A DNA stretch of 64,000 nucleotides from Nakamurella lactea DSM 19367 (lineage in GTDB: Bacteria > Actinomycetota > Actinomycetes > Mycobacteriales > Nakamurellaceae). The notes under the pieces were generated by a model. That model was not told where the DNA came from. It did not search any database and saw only the letters and a program-made list of their open reading frames with translations. How positions within the stretch are numbered: position 1 is the first letter of the stretch; every line of letters starts with the position of its first letter. Positions 17,103-24,814 of the stretch are shown one piece after another. The stretch lies in NCBI RefSeq assembly GCF_000426645.1, contig NZ_AUFT01000007.1:62001-126000 (forward strand), in the 5' to 3' direction. The position numbers and the translations under genes were made by a program.

Positions 17103-18830
17103 ATGCGGTCGTTGCGTCAAGTACTCCCGTTCGTCGTGGCCGGCGGTCTCGTCCTGACTGGATGTGGTGGCGGATCGGACGCCGGCACATCGGCCTCGTC
17201 GCCGAGCGCCGCGGCCGAGGCGTCCGCCACGGGTTCCACCACCGCGGACAGCGCCACCGCGAACACCACCGGAGCATCAACGGCCGCATCGTCCGCGGGA
17301 TCCGCGGACGGGGGGTCAACCGACGCCGGATCCGTCGGGTCCGGTGGCACCGTCACCATCGGTATGCCCAACGACCCGGGCAACCTCGACCCCTCGATGA
17401 CGGTGCTGTCCGCCACCAGGTCCGTCTCACACTTCACCTACGACACCTTGGTCAATCAGATGCCGGACGGTTCCTTCGTGTCGGGGATCGCCGCCAGCTG
17501 GAAGGTGCAGCCCAGCTCCATCGAATTCACCCTGAATCCGGACGTGACCTGTTCGGACGGCAGCAAGTTCACCGCGACCGATGCCAAGAACAACATCGAG
17601 TTCGTCTCCGACCCCAAGAACAAGTCGCCGTTGCTCGGGGTGATGCTGCTGCCCGGACTGACCGCCAGTGCCGACGATGCCAAGCACACCGTCACGGTGA
17701 CGTCGCCATCGCCGAACGCCTTCCTGCTCAACGGGTTCGCCGGAGTCTTCATGGTCTGCAGGGCCGGCCTCGCCGACCACAAGAAGCTGGCCCAGCAGGC
17801 CATCGGTACCGGGCCGTTCGTGCTGTCCGAGGCGGTCGCCGACGATCACTACACCTTTACCCGCAACACCAAATACACCTGGGGGCCAGGTGGGAGACCC
17901 ATGGAGGGCGCAGGGGTTCCGGACACGGTGAACGCCAGAGTCATCACCAACACCACCACCCTGGCGAACCTGCTGATCTCCGGTGAGGTCAACATCGGCA
18001 CCGTGGTCGGCGCCGACGCGACCCGGCTGAACGAGGCCGGCCTGAAACACGCGGATGTGAAGGCGCCGCTCGGTGAGTTCTTCTTCAACCAGGACAAGGG
18101 TCATCCGGGCGCCGACCCGGCGGTCCGTGAGGCGCTGATCACCGCACTGAACCGGGACGCGCTGATGAAGGTCAGCGCCGGCGGCACCGGCAGCCCGTCC
18201 GCCGGCCTGGTCACCATCGAGCCGCGGCCGTGCGGTACCGACACGGTGACGGGCCATCTGCCGGACTACGACGTTGCGAAGGCCAAGCAGATCCTGGACG
18301 CCGCCGGCTGGGTGCCGGGTGCGGACGGGATCCGCGCCAAGGACGGCGCCAAACTCGCTCTCACCTTCATCTACCCGCAGCAGGGCGGCGACGCGCTGGC
18401 CGCGGGCGCCGAACTCCTGGCGCAGATGTGGAAGGAGTTGGGGGTCGACACCAAACTGCAGGTCATCTCGCCCACCCAGCTCAACGAGGTCGCGTTCGGG
18501 ACCGGTGCCTGGGATGCCGGCTGGATCCAGATCGGCATCAGTCTGCCCTCGCAGCTGCCGCCGTTCCTGTCCGGGCCGGTCCCGCCGAACGGCACCAACT
18601 TCGCCCATCTGGCCAACGCCACCTACGACCAGGACAGCAAGAAGGCACTGGCCACCGGTGACGTGAAAGCGGCCTGCGCGCTCTGGGACTCGGCCGAGAC
18701 GGCGCTGTTCACCGCCTTCGACGTGACGCCGATGTTCGATGCGAACACCTCTGCGTACATGAACGGGGCGACCATGAACGTCGTCGGCGGCGAGTTCGAC
18801 GCCACGTCGATCCGGCGGACCACGGGCTGA
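17103..18830 (+). CDS. Peptide/opine-type ABC transporter solute-binding lipoprotein (family 5), copy 1
   Basis: A 575-residue extracytoplasmic binding protein. The signal sequence ends in the lipobox LTGC with acylated Cys21. A Ser/Thr/Ala linker runs to about residue 78. The SBP_bac_5 domain starts with TVTIGMPNDPGNLDPS and contains DTLVNQ, GTGPFVLSE and the typical ADPAVREALITALNRDAL. By family it binds di- or oligopeptides and hands them to the OppBC-type permeases encoded downstream. The ATG at 17103 has GGAGG at 17093-17097. It is the first gene of a plus-strand operon reaching 35038, and it is a close tandem duplicate of the next gene, implying two related but distinct ligands. Confidence 0.9.
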   Translation: MRSLRQVLPFVVAGGLVLTGCGGGSDAGTSASSPSAAAEASATGSTTADSATANTTGASTAASSAGSADGGSTDAGSVGSGGTVTIGMPNDPGNLDPSMTVLSATRSVSHFTYDTLVNQMPDGSFVSGIAASWKVQPSSIEFTLNPDVTCSDGSKFTATDAKNNIEFVSDPKNKSPLLGVMLLPGLTASADDAKHTVTVTSPSPNAFLLNGFAGVFMVCRAGLADHKKLAQQAIGTGPFVLSEAVADDHYTFTRNTKYTWGPGGRPMEGAGVPDTVNARVITNTTTLANLLISGEVNIGTVVGADATRLNEAGLKHADVKAPLGEFFFNQDKGHPGADPAVREALITALNRDALMKVSAGGTGSPSAGLVTIEPRPCGTDTVTGHLPDYDVAKAKQILDAAGWVPGADGIRAKDGAKLALTFIYPQQGGDALAAGAELLAQMWKELGVDTKLQVISPTQLNEVAFGTGAWDAGWIQIGISLPSQLPPFLSGPVPPNGTNFAHLANATYDQDSKKALATGDVKAACALWDSAETALFTAFDVTPMFDANTSAYMNGATMNVVGGEFDATSIRRTTG

Positions 18831-18897
18831 GCTGACGGCCGACTTCGGCGATCCGGCGGCCGCGCCTTCGGCGCTTCCGACCAAACTGCAGGTGCAT

Positions 18898-18917
18898 CAT
18901 TGTGCAATCGAACGATG
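18898..18917. promoter_or_regulatory. Second copy of the binding-protein upstream element
   Basis: CATTGTGCAATCGAACGATG matches the element at 17023-17042 in 18 of 20 positions and continues with the same CCTT. It again ends about 60 bases before the start codon, here 18977. The flanking 146-base gap between the two binding-protein genes otherwise holds only short GC hairpins. The gene may therefore have its own regulated promoter as well as operon read-through. Confidence 0.5.
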
Positions 18918-18976
18918 CCTTTCGCGGGCCGGCCCGAGGACGATTGGCCGATCGAACATCGCCTAGGAGGCAACCC

Positions 18977-20701
18977 ATGCGGTCGTCGCATCGACTCCTT
19001 CCCGTTCTGCTGACCGCCGGCATCATCGTCACGGCCTGCGGCGGGTCGGATTCCGGCAGTTCCCCGACTGGCACTGCCAGCCAGGCGGGTGATTCCGGCG
19101 CCGGCACCACGGCGCCGGCATCCCCCGACGCCTCGGGCCCGTCCGGCTCGGACGCCGCCGAGACTTCCGGGACGGCCGAGGCCTCGGGATCGGGCGCGCC
19201 AGGTGCGGGATCCGGTGGCACGCTGACCCTCGGTCTGGCCAACGACCCGGGCAACCTCGATCCGTCGATGACGGTGCTGTCGGTGACCCGCAGCATCTCG
19301 CACCTTGCCTACGACACCCTGATCAATCAGTCCACCGACGGATCGTTCGTCTCCGGCCTGGCCACCAGCTGGAAGGTGAAGCCGGACAGCATCGAGTTCA
19401 CCCTGAACCCGGACGTCACCTGCTCCGATGGCAGCAAGCTCACCACCGAGGATGTCAAGGCCAACATCGACTTCCTCTCCGACCCGAAGAACAAGTCGCC
19501 GCTGCTCGGCGTGATGCTGCCACCGGGGCTGACGACCGAGGCCGACACCGCCAAGCACACCGTGACCGTCACCTCGCCCGCACCGAATGCGTTCCTGCTC
19601 AACGGCTTCGCCGGCGTCTTCATGGTCTGCAATGCCGGCCTCGCCGATCACAAGAAGCTGGCCCAGAAGACCATCGGGACCGGTCCGTTCGTGCTGTCCG
19701 AGGCGGTCGCCGACGATCACTACACCTACACCCGCAACGAGAAGTACGCCTGGGGGCCCGGCGGCAAGCCGATGGAGGGTCCAGGGGTCCCGGACACCGT
19801 GAACGCCAGGATCATCACCAACCCGACGACCCTGGCCAACCTGCTGATCTCCGGTGAGGTCAACGGCGGGACGGTGATCGGAGCGGACACCGCCCGGCTG
19901 GACGCAGCGGGTCTGAAGAAGGTCGACGTGAAGGCCCCGCTCGGTGAGTTCTTCTTCAACCAGGACAAGGGCCGGCCGGGCGCCGACCCGGCCGTTCGGG
20001 AGGCCTTGATCACCGCCCTGAACCGGGAGGCCCTCACCAAGGTCGGCACCGCCGGCAAGGGCGCCGCCTCCACCGGCCTGGTCACCATCGACCCCCGGCC
20101 GTGCGGCACCGACACGGTGACCGGCCACCTGCCGGACTACGACCTGGCCAAGGCCAAGCAGATCCTGGACAACGCAGGCTGGGCACCGGGTGCTGACGGC
20201 ATCCGGGCGAAGAACGGCACCCCGCTGCAGTTCACCTTCATCTACCCGCAGGCCGGTGGCGACTCGATGGCCGCGGCCGCCGAGTTGGTCGGTCAGATGT
20301 GGAAGGAGCTCGGTGTCGGCACCAAGCTGCAGAGCGTCACCTCCACCCAGCTCAATGAGGTTGCGTTCGGTACCGGCGCCTGGGATGCCGGGTGGGTCCC
20401 GGTCACCGTCAACCTGCCATCGCAGCTGGCGCCGTTCCTGTCCGGCGCGGTTCCGCCGGACGGCACCAACTTCTCGCACCTGGCCAACGCCACTTACGAC
20501 CAGGACAGCAAGAAGGCGCTGGCGACCGGCGACGTGAAGGCTGCTTGCGCGCTGTGGGATTCGGCCGAGACGGCCCTGTTCACCGCGTTCGACGTGATCC
20601 CGATGTTCGACACCAGCAACGCGATGTACCTGAACAAGGCCACGGTGAACCTGGTCGGCGGCGAGTTGGATGCGCCGTCGCTGCGGCTGACAGCGGGCTG
20701 A
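18977..20701 (+). CDS. Peptide/opine-type ABC transporter solute-binding lipoprotein (family 5), copy 2
   Basis: A 574-residue duplicate of the preceding protein with the same layout. The lipobox is VTAC with Cys21, a Gly/Ser/Ala linker follows, and the mature domain begins LTLGLANDPGNLDPS. Long blocks are identical between copies (GEFFFNQDKG, NATYDQDSKKALATGDVKAA). Differences concentrate in the linker and scattered surface positions. AGGAGG at 18965-18970 precedes the ATG. Duplication of the binding protein in front of one permease set suggests a widened substrate range. The permease gene follows after 7 bases. Confidence 0.9.
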   Translation: MRSSHRLLPVLLTAGIIVTACGGSDSGSSPTGTASQAGDSGAGTTAPASPDASGPSGSDAAETSGTAEASGSGAPGAGSGGTLTLGLANDPGNLDPSMTVLSVTRSISHLAYDTLINQSTDGSFVSGLATSWKVKPDSIEFTLNPDVTCSDGSKLTTEDVKANIDFLSDPKNKSPLLGVMLPPGLTTEADTAKHTVTVTSPAPNAFLLNGFAGVFMVCNAGLADHKKLAQKTIGTGPFVLSEAVADDHYTYTRNEKYAWGPGGKPMEGPGVPDTVNARIITNPTTLANLLISGEVNGGTVIGADTARLDAAGLKKVDVKAPLGEFFFNQDKGRPGADPAVREALITALNREALTKVGTAGKGAASTGLVTIDPRPCGTDTVTGHLPDYDLAKAKQILDNAGWAPGADGIRAKNGTPLQFTFIYPQAGGDSMAAAAELVGQMWKELGVGTKLQSVTSTQLNEVAFGTGAWDAGWVPVTVNLPSQLAPFLSGAVPPDGTNFSHLANATYDQDSKKALATGDVKAACALWDSAETALFTAFDVIPMFDTSNAMYLNKATVNLVGGELDAPSLRLTAG

Positions 20702-20708
20702 TCCGTCG

Positions 20709-21710
20709 ATGGCAACGGTCGAGACCACCATCGCTGGAGCGAGCCGACGACAATCTTTGCTGGCCAACGAATGGGTGCGGTTCGCCGTGCGTCGGTTGGG
20801 CATCCTGGTGTTGTCGATGTGGTTGCTGGTGACCTTTGCCTTCGGCATGATCCACCTGATCCCCGGCGACCCGGTGCGGGCGGCGCTCGGCTTCAACGCC
20901 GACCCGGCACTGGTCGCCGCCCGCCGCGCCGAACTCGGCCTCGACCAGGGCCTGCTCACCCAGTACTGGACCTACCTCGGCCAACTGCTGCACGGCGACC
21001 TCGGCACTTCCTTGCAGAGCAGACTGCCGGTGTCCCAGGTGATCTCGGATCGACTGCCGAACACCCTGGCGCTGGCCGGCATCACCTTCGTCGTCACCCT
21101 GCTGATCGCGGTTCCGCTCGGGGTCGGGATGGCGATCCTCACCCAGCACGGCCGCCGGCGAGGCACCGAGCTCGGCTACACCAGCGGAGCCATGGTGCTC
21201 TCGGCCATTCCCGAGTTCCTGCTGGCGGTGGTGCTGGTGTATCTGTTCGCGGTCAAGTTCCAGCTGCTGCCGATCGCCGGCCGGGCCGGGTTCAGCTCCT
21301 TCATCCTGCCGGTCGCTGCCATGACGTTGGGTTCGGCGGCGGCCATCTCCCGGATCGTCCGGGTGGAGATGCTGTCGGTGCTCGGCCAGGACTTCGTCCG
21401 GACGGCGGCGGCCAAACGGCTGCGCCCGCACCGCATCTACCTGCGGCATGCACTACCCAACGCGATGACGGCGACCCTCACCCTTTCCGGGCTGCTGCTG
21501 TCCAGTTTGGTCGCGGCCACCGTGCTGGTGGAGAACATCTTCGCCTGGCCAGGCCTCGGGCCGACCATGGTCAGCTCGATCCTGTCCAAGGACTTCCCGA
21601 TGGTCAGGGCCATCGTGCTGGTCTACGGCGGCCTGGTGTTGCTGATCAACCTGGTGGTGGACATCGTGCTGGCGATCGTCGACCCGCGCTCCGCGATCCG
21701 GAAGGCCTGA
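20709..21710 (+). CDS. Oligopeptide-type ABC transporter permease (OppB/DppB family)
   Basis: A 333-residue inner-membrane permease. The first membrane segment includes LGILVLSMWLLVTFAFGMIHLIPGDPV, where the IPGDP motif is diagnostic of OppB/DppB. The ATPase-coupling EAA loop appears as DFVRTAAAKRLRPHRIYLRHALPNAM. About six membrane segments are predicted. It pairs with the permease half of the next gene to form the translocation channel. The start at 20709 lies 7 bases after the binding-protein stop, and the stop is 4 bases before the next start, so all are translated from one message. Confidence 0.9.
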   Translation: MATVETTIAGASRRQSLLANEWVRFAVRRLGILVLSMWLLVTFAFGMIHLIPGDPVRAALGFNADPALVAARRAELGLDQGLLTQYWTYLGQLLHGDLGTSLQSRLPVSQVISDRLPNTLALAGITFVVTLLIAVPLGVGMAILTQHGRRRGTELGYTSGAMVLSAIPEFLLAVVLVYLFAVKFQLLPIAGRAGFSSFILPVAAMTLGSAAAISRIVRVEMLSVLGQDFVRTAAAKRLRPHRIYLRHALPNAMTATLTLSGLLLSSLVAATVLVENIFAWPGLGPTMVSSILSKDFPMVRAIVLVYGGLVLLINLVVDIVLAIVDPRSAIRKA

Positions 21711-21714
21711 CGCC

Positions 21715-23769
21715 GTGTCCGCAGCCAACGACCACGTCGACGCGAGTGTCGACTCCACTGCCAAGGACGCAGCGCCGTCGTCCGGAAAGCCGGTGTCCGG
21801 ACGGCGGTCCCGGCTGGCCATGCTGTTCGCCACCCCGGTAGGAATCGCGGCGATCACTGCCGACCTGCTGGTCATCCTGCTGGCCGTCTTCGGGCCGATC
21901 ATCTGGGGCACTCGGGCCGAGACCAACGACTTCGACAACCTGGATTCGGGACCGATCTCCGGCCACCCGTTCGGCACCGACAAGCTGGGCCGGGACATCT
22001 TGGCCAGAGTGCTGGTGGCCGCCCGGCTGTCGATCGGGCTGGCGTTGTCGGCGACCCTGATCGGCATCGTGGTCGGTGTGCTGATCGGCACCATGGCGAA
22101 CCTGGCCGGGCGCAGGCTGTCCCGGGTGTTCTCGACCTTCATCGGTATCGCCGTCGCCTTCCCCGGTCTGCTGCTCGCACTGTTCTTCGCGGTGATCTTC
22201 GGGGCCGGACCGACCGGCGCGGTGCTGGCCCTCGGCGCCGCCATGGCGCCAGGTTTCGCCCGGCTCACGCAGACCCTGTCTGCCTCGGTGGTCGGCCGGG
22301 ACTTCGTGTCCGCGGCAAAGGTTCTCGGCGTCAGCCGGCTCCGCGTGCTCACCCGGCACGTGGTGCCGAACATTGCTGAGCCGCTCATCGTCAACGCCAC
22401 CCTGGCCGCCGGCTCCTGCCTGCTCGCCTTCGCCGGCCTGTCGTTCCTCGGCCTCGGCGTGCAGTTGCCGTCCTACGACTGGGGCCGGATGCTGGCGGAG
22501 GGGCTGAATGCGATCTACACCAACCCGATGGCCGCGTTGGGCCCGGCGCTGGCGATCGTGTTGAGCGGCCTGGCCTTCAACCTCACCGGCGAACTCGGCG
22601 CGCAGCTCGCGGGTCGGCGGACCACTCGTGGCCGGCGCCGGCAGCGCGGTGCCGCCGACGGGTCGGACGACCAGCGCGCCCCGGGTGCCGGCGGGCTGCC
22701 GGCCGCGGCCGACACGCCGTCATCGGATGCGGTGCTGGTGGTCCGCAACCTGCGGGTGAGTGTGCGGACCGACGGCGGGACGATCGAACCCGTCCGCGGA
22801 GTCGATCTGACCGTACGAGCCGGTGAAGCGGTCGGCATCGTCGGCGAATCGGGATCGGGCAAGAGCCTCACCGCATTGTCGATCGCCGGCCTCACCCACG
22901 AGCCGTTGGAGGTGACGGCCGACGAATTGTGGTTCGACGAACTGGATCTGCGGTCGGCGATCGGCCGGCGTGGCCGGGCCCAGCTGGGCACGTCGCTGAG
23001 CCTGGTCTTCCAGGATCCGATGAGCTCGCTCAACCCGACCATGCGGGTCGGCGACCAGCTGGCCGAGGTGGCCACCGAGCATCAGCATCTCAGCTGGAAG
23101 AACGCGCGGGAGCGTGCCGTCAGCCGGCTGCGGGACGTCCGGATCGCCGCGCCGGGTCGCCGGGCCAGGCAACTGCCGCACGAGTGGTCCGGCGGGATGC
23201 GGCAACGGGCGATGATCGGCATGGGCCTGATGGGTGAGCCGAAGCTGCTGATCGCCGACGAGCCGACCACCGCCCTGGATGTCACCGTCCAGCAACAGGT
23301 TCTGGAACTCCTCGAGTCGACCAAGCAGCAATCGGGAGCGGCGTTGCTGCTGATCTCGCACGACCTGTCGGTGGTCAGCTCGGTGTGCGACCGGGTGGTG
23401 GTGATGTATGCCGGGCGGATCGTCGAGGAGCTGCCGACCGCCGACCTGGAGCACGCGCGGCATCCCTACACCAAGGCGCTGTTGCGTGCCGTCCCCTCGA
23501 TGGACACGCCTCGGGAGGAACCGTTGGCCACCATTGCCGGCCGGCCGCCGGATCCGGCGAGCCTGCCGGTCGGCTGCCCGTTCGCCCCGCGGTGCCCCCG
23601 GGCCGACGACCGCTGCCGGGTCGAGCCGGCGCTGCTGCCGGTCGCCGGTCGCCGGGCGCTCGGGCTGGCCGCCTGCCATCACCCGCACCTCGACCCGGTG
23701 TCCGAAAGCGGCGTCAGCATCGTGGACATCAGCAAGGTCGGCGCCCCCGGGATCGGGGAGACGCGATGA
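21715..23769 (+). CDS. ABC transporter fusion: DppC-type permease plus DppD-type ATPase
   Basis: A 684-residue fusion. Residues 1-300 are an OppC/DppC permease (HPFGTDKLGRDILARVLVAA; coupling loop VVGRDFVSAAKVLGVSR). A linker at about 300-340 is rich in Arg, Gly, Asp and Ala. From 340 onward is an OppD/DppD ATPase. It has Walker A GESGSGKS from residue 377, a Q-loop in SLVFQDPMSSLNP, signature LSGG replaced by WSGGMRQR, Walker B LLIADEPTTALDVT, and the oligopeptide ATPase tail CPFAPRCPRADDRC, whose cysteines may bind an Fe-S cluster. It starts with GTG. Fusion fixes one ATPase to one permease half and leaves the other ATPase to a separate gene. Confidence 0.9.
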   Translation: MSAANDHVDASVDSTAKDAAPSSGKPVSGRRSRLAMLFATPVGIAAITADLLVILLAVFGPIIWGTRAETNDFDNLDSGPISGHPFGTDKLGRDILARVLVAARLSIGLALSATLIGIVVGVLIGTMANLAGRRLSRVFSTFIGIAVAFPGLLLALFFAVIFGAGPTGAVLALGAAMAPGFARLTQTLSASVVGRDFVSAAKVLGVSRLRVLTRHVVPNIAEPLIVNATLAAGSCLLAFAGLSFLGLGVQLPSYDWGRMLAEGLNAIYTNPMAALGPALAIVLSGLAFNLTGELGAQLAGRRTTRGRRRQRGAADGSDDQRAPGAGGLPAAADTPSSDAVLVVRNLRVSVRTDGGTIEPVRGVDLTVRAGEAVGIVGESGSGKSLTALSIAGLTHEPLEVTADELWFDELDLRSAIGRRGRAQLGTSLSLVFQDPMSSLNPTMRVGDQLAEVATEHQHLSWKNARERAVSRLRDVRIAAPGRRARQLPHEWSGGMRQRAMIGMGLMGEPKLLIADEPTTALDVTVQQQVLELLESTKQQSGAALLLISHDLSVVSSVCDRVVVMYAGRIVEELPTADLEHARHPYTKALLRAVPSMDTPREEPLATIAGRPPDPASLPVGCPFAPRCPRADDRCRVEPALLPVAGRRALGLAACHHPHLDPVSESGVSIVDISKVGAPGIGETR

Positions 23770-23843
23770 GCGAGCGACAGCGAGCGAATGATGGCGCCGG
23801 TCGGGGCGTCCGCGCGAGGGACGAGCGGCAGGCACCCCGATGA
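23766..23843 (+). repeat. MIRU-like intra-operon element with a 25-codon coupling frame
   Basis: Between the permease-ATPase fusion and the next ATPase gene lies a ~74-base insert bounded by ATGA at both ends (23766-23769 and 23840-23843). Its ATG overlaps the upstream stop, it encodes 25 residues beginning MSERQRANDG, and its TGA overlaps the downstream ATG. It opens with the repetitive string GAGCGAGCGACAGCGAGCGA. These features match mycobacterial interspersed repetitive units, which insert at DTGA sites and keep neighbouring genes translationally coupled. A real peptide product is possible but not needed for that role. Confidence 0.6.
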
Positions 23844-24814
23844 GCAGCTTGGAGTTCCGTGACGTCGGTGTCACCTTCGGGTTCGGGCCGGGGGCGCTGC
23901 GCGCAGTGGACGGAGTGAACCTGCAGGTACCGGACGGCACCGTGGTCGGGCTGGTCGGCGAGTCGGGATCCGGAAAGTCGACCCTGGCCAGGGCTGCCGT
24001 CGGGCTGGCGCCGTTGACCACCGGCAGCATCACGGTGGACGGGACGCCGATCCCGCGGCGCGGCACCCGGCCGGTGCAGATGATCTTCCAGGATCCGGTG
24101 GCGGCCCTCGACCCGCGGATGACGATCGGCGCCAGCCTCGGCGAGGCGCTCGCCGTTGCCGGCGTGCGCGGACGGCGGGACCGCGGCCGGCAGATCGGCC
24201 GACTGCTGGAGCAGGTGCACCTCGACCCGGAGCTCGCGGTGCGGCCACCGGCCGCGTTGTCCGGCGGGCAGCGGCAACGGGTCGCGCTGGCCAGGGCGCT
24301 GGCCGCCGAACCCAAGGTGATGATCGCCGACGAGATCACTTCGGCGCTCGACGTTTCCGTGCAGGGAGCGGTCCTCAACCTGATCCGCGAGTTGCGCAGG
24401 GACCTCGGCCTCTCCATGCTGTTCATCTCGCACAACCTGGCCGTGGTGCGGTACGTCAGCGACCTCATTGCGGTGATGTACCTGGGCCGGATCGTCGAGA
24501 TCGCCCCCACCGAACAGCTGATCAACGATCCACAGCACCCGTACACCCGGCTGCTGCTGTCCACCGCACCACGCCTGGGCGCCACCCTTTCGGCCGGACG
24601 GCTGCCGGACGGTGTGCGGGATGTCGAGCCGGCCGACCCGCACGACCCGCCGACGGGCTGCTCGTTCCATCCCCGGTGCCCGGTCGGCCCCGCCGTCGAC
24701 CCCGGCCGTACCGACTGCGTCACCGACGATCCGTTCCTGTCGATCGACGAACGACCACACCGCGCGGCCTGTCTGTACGCCGGCCGCCACTCCCTTCGAA
24801 AGGATCCCGCGTGA
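23840..24814 (+). CDS. Oligopeptide-type ABC transporter ATP-binding protein (OppF/DppF family)
   Basis: A 324-residue ATPase. Walker A is GESGSGKSTLA near residue 40, the Q-loop lies in MIFQDPVAALDPRM, the signature is LSGGQRQRVALARALA, Walker B is VMIADEITSALDVSVQ, and the H-loop is FISHNLAVV. The C-terminal oligopeptide module contains CSFHPRCPVG. It should pair with the fused ATPase domain of the previous gene to energise uptake. Walker B carries ADEITS rather than the commoner ADEPTS. Translation is coupled to the 25-codon MIRU-like frame upstream. Its stop overlaps the GTG of the peptidase gene. Confidence 0.9.
   Translation: MSSLEFRDVGVTFGFGPGALRAVDGVNLQVPDGTVVGLVGESGSGKSTLARAAVGLAPLTTGSITVDGTPIPRRGTRPVQMIFQDPVAALDPRMTIGASLGEALAVAGVRGRRDRGRQIGRLLEQVHLDPELAVRPPAALSGGQRQRVALARALAAEPKVMIADEITSALDVSVQGAVLNLIRELRRDLGLSMLFISHNLAVVRYVSDLIAVMYLGRIVEIAPTEQLINDPQHPYTRLLLSTAPRLGATLSAGRLPDGVRDVEPADPHDPPTGCSFHPRCPVGPAVDPGRTDCVTDDPFLSIDERPHRAACLYAGRHSLRKDPA

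Noticed and set aside
17427-20959. Long minus-strand frames opposite the two solute-binding protein genes
   Set aside because: The plus-strand genes have lipoboxes, ribosome-binding sites and family motifs. The mirror frames look alike only because the genes are duplicated.
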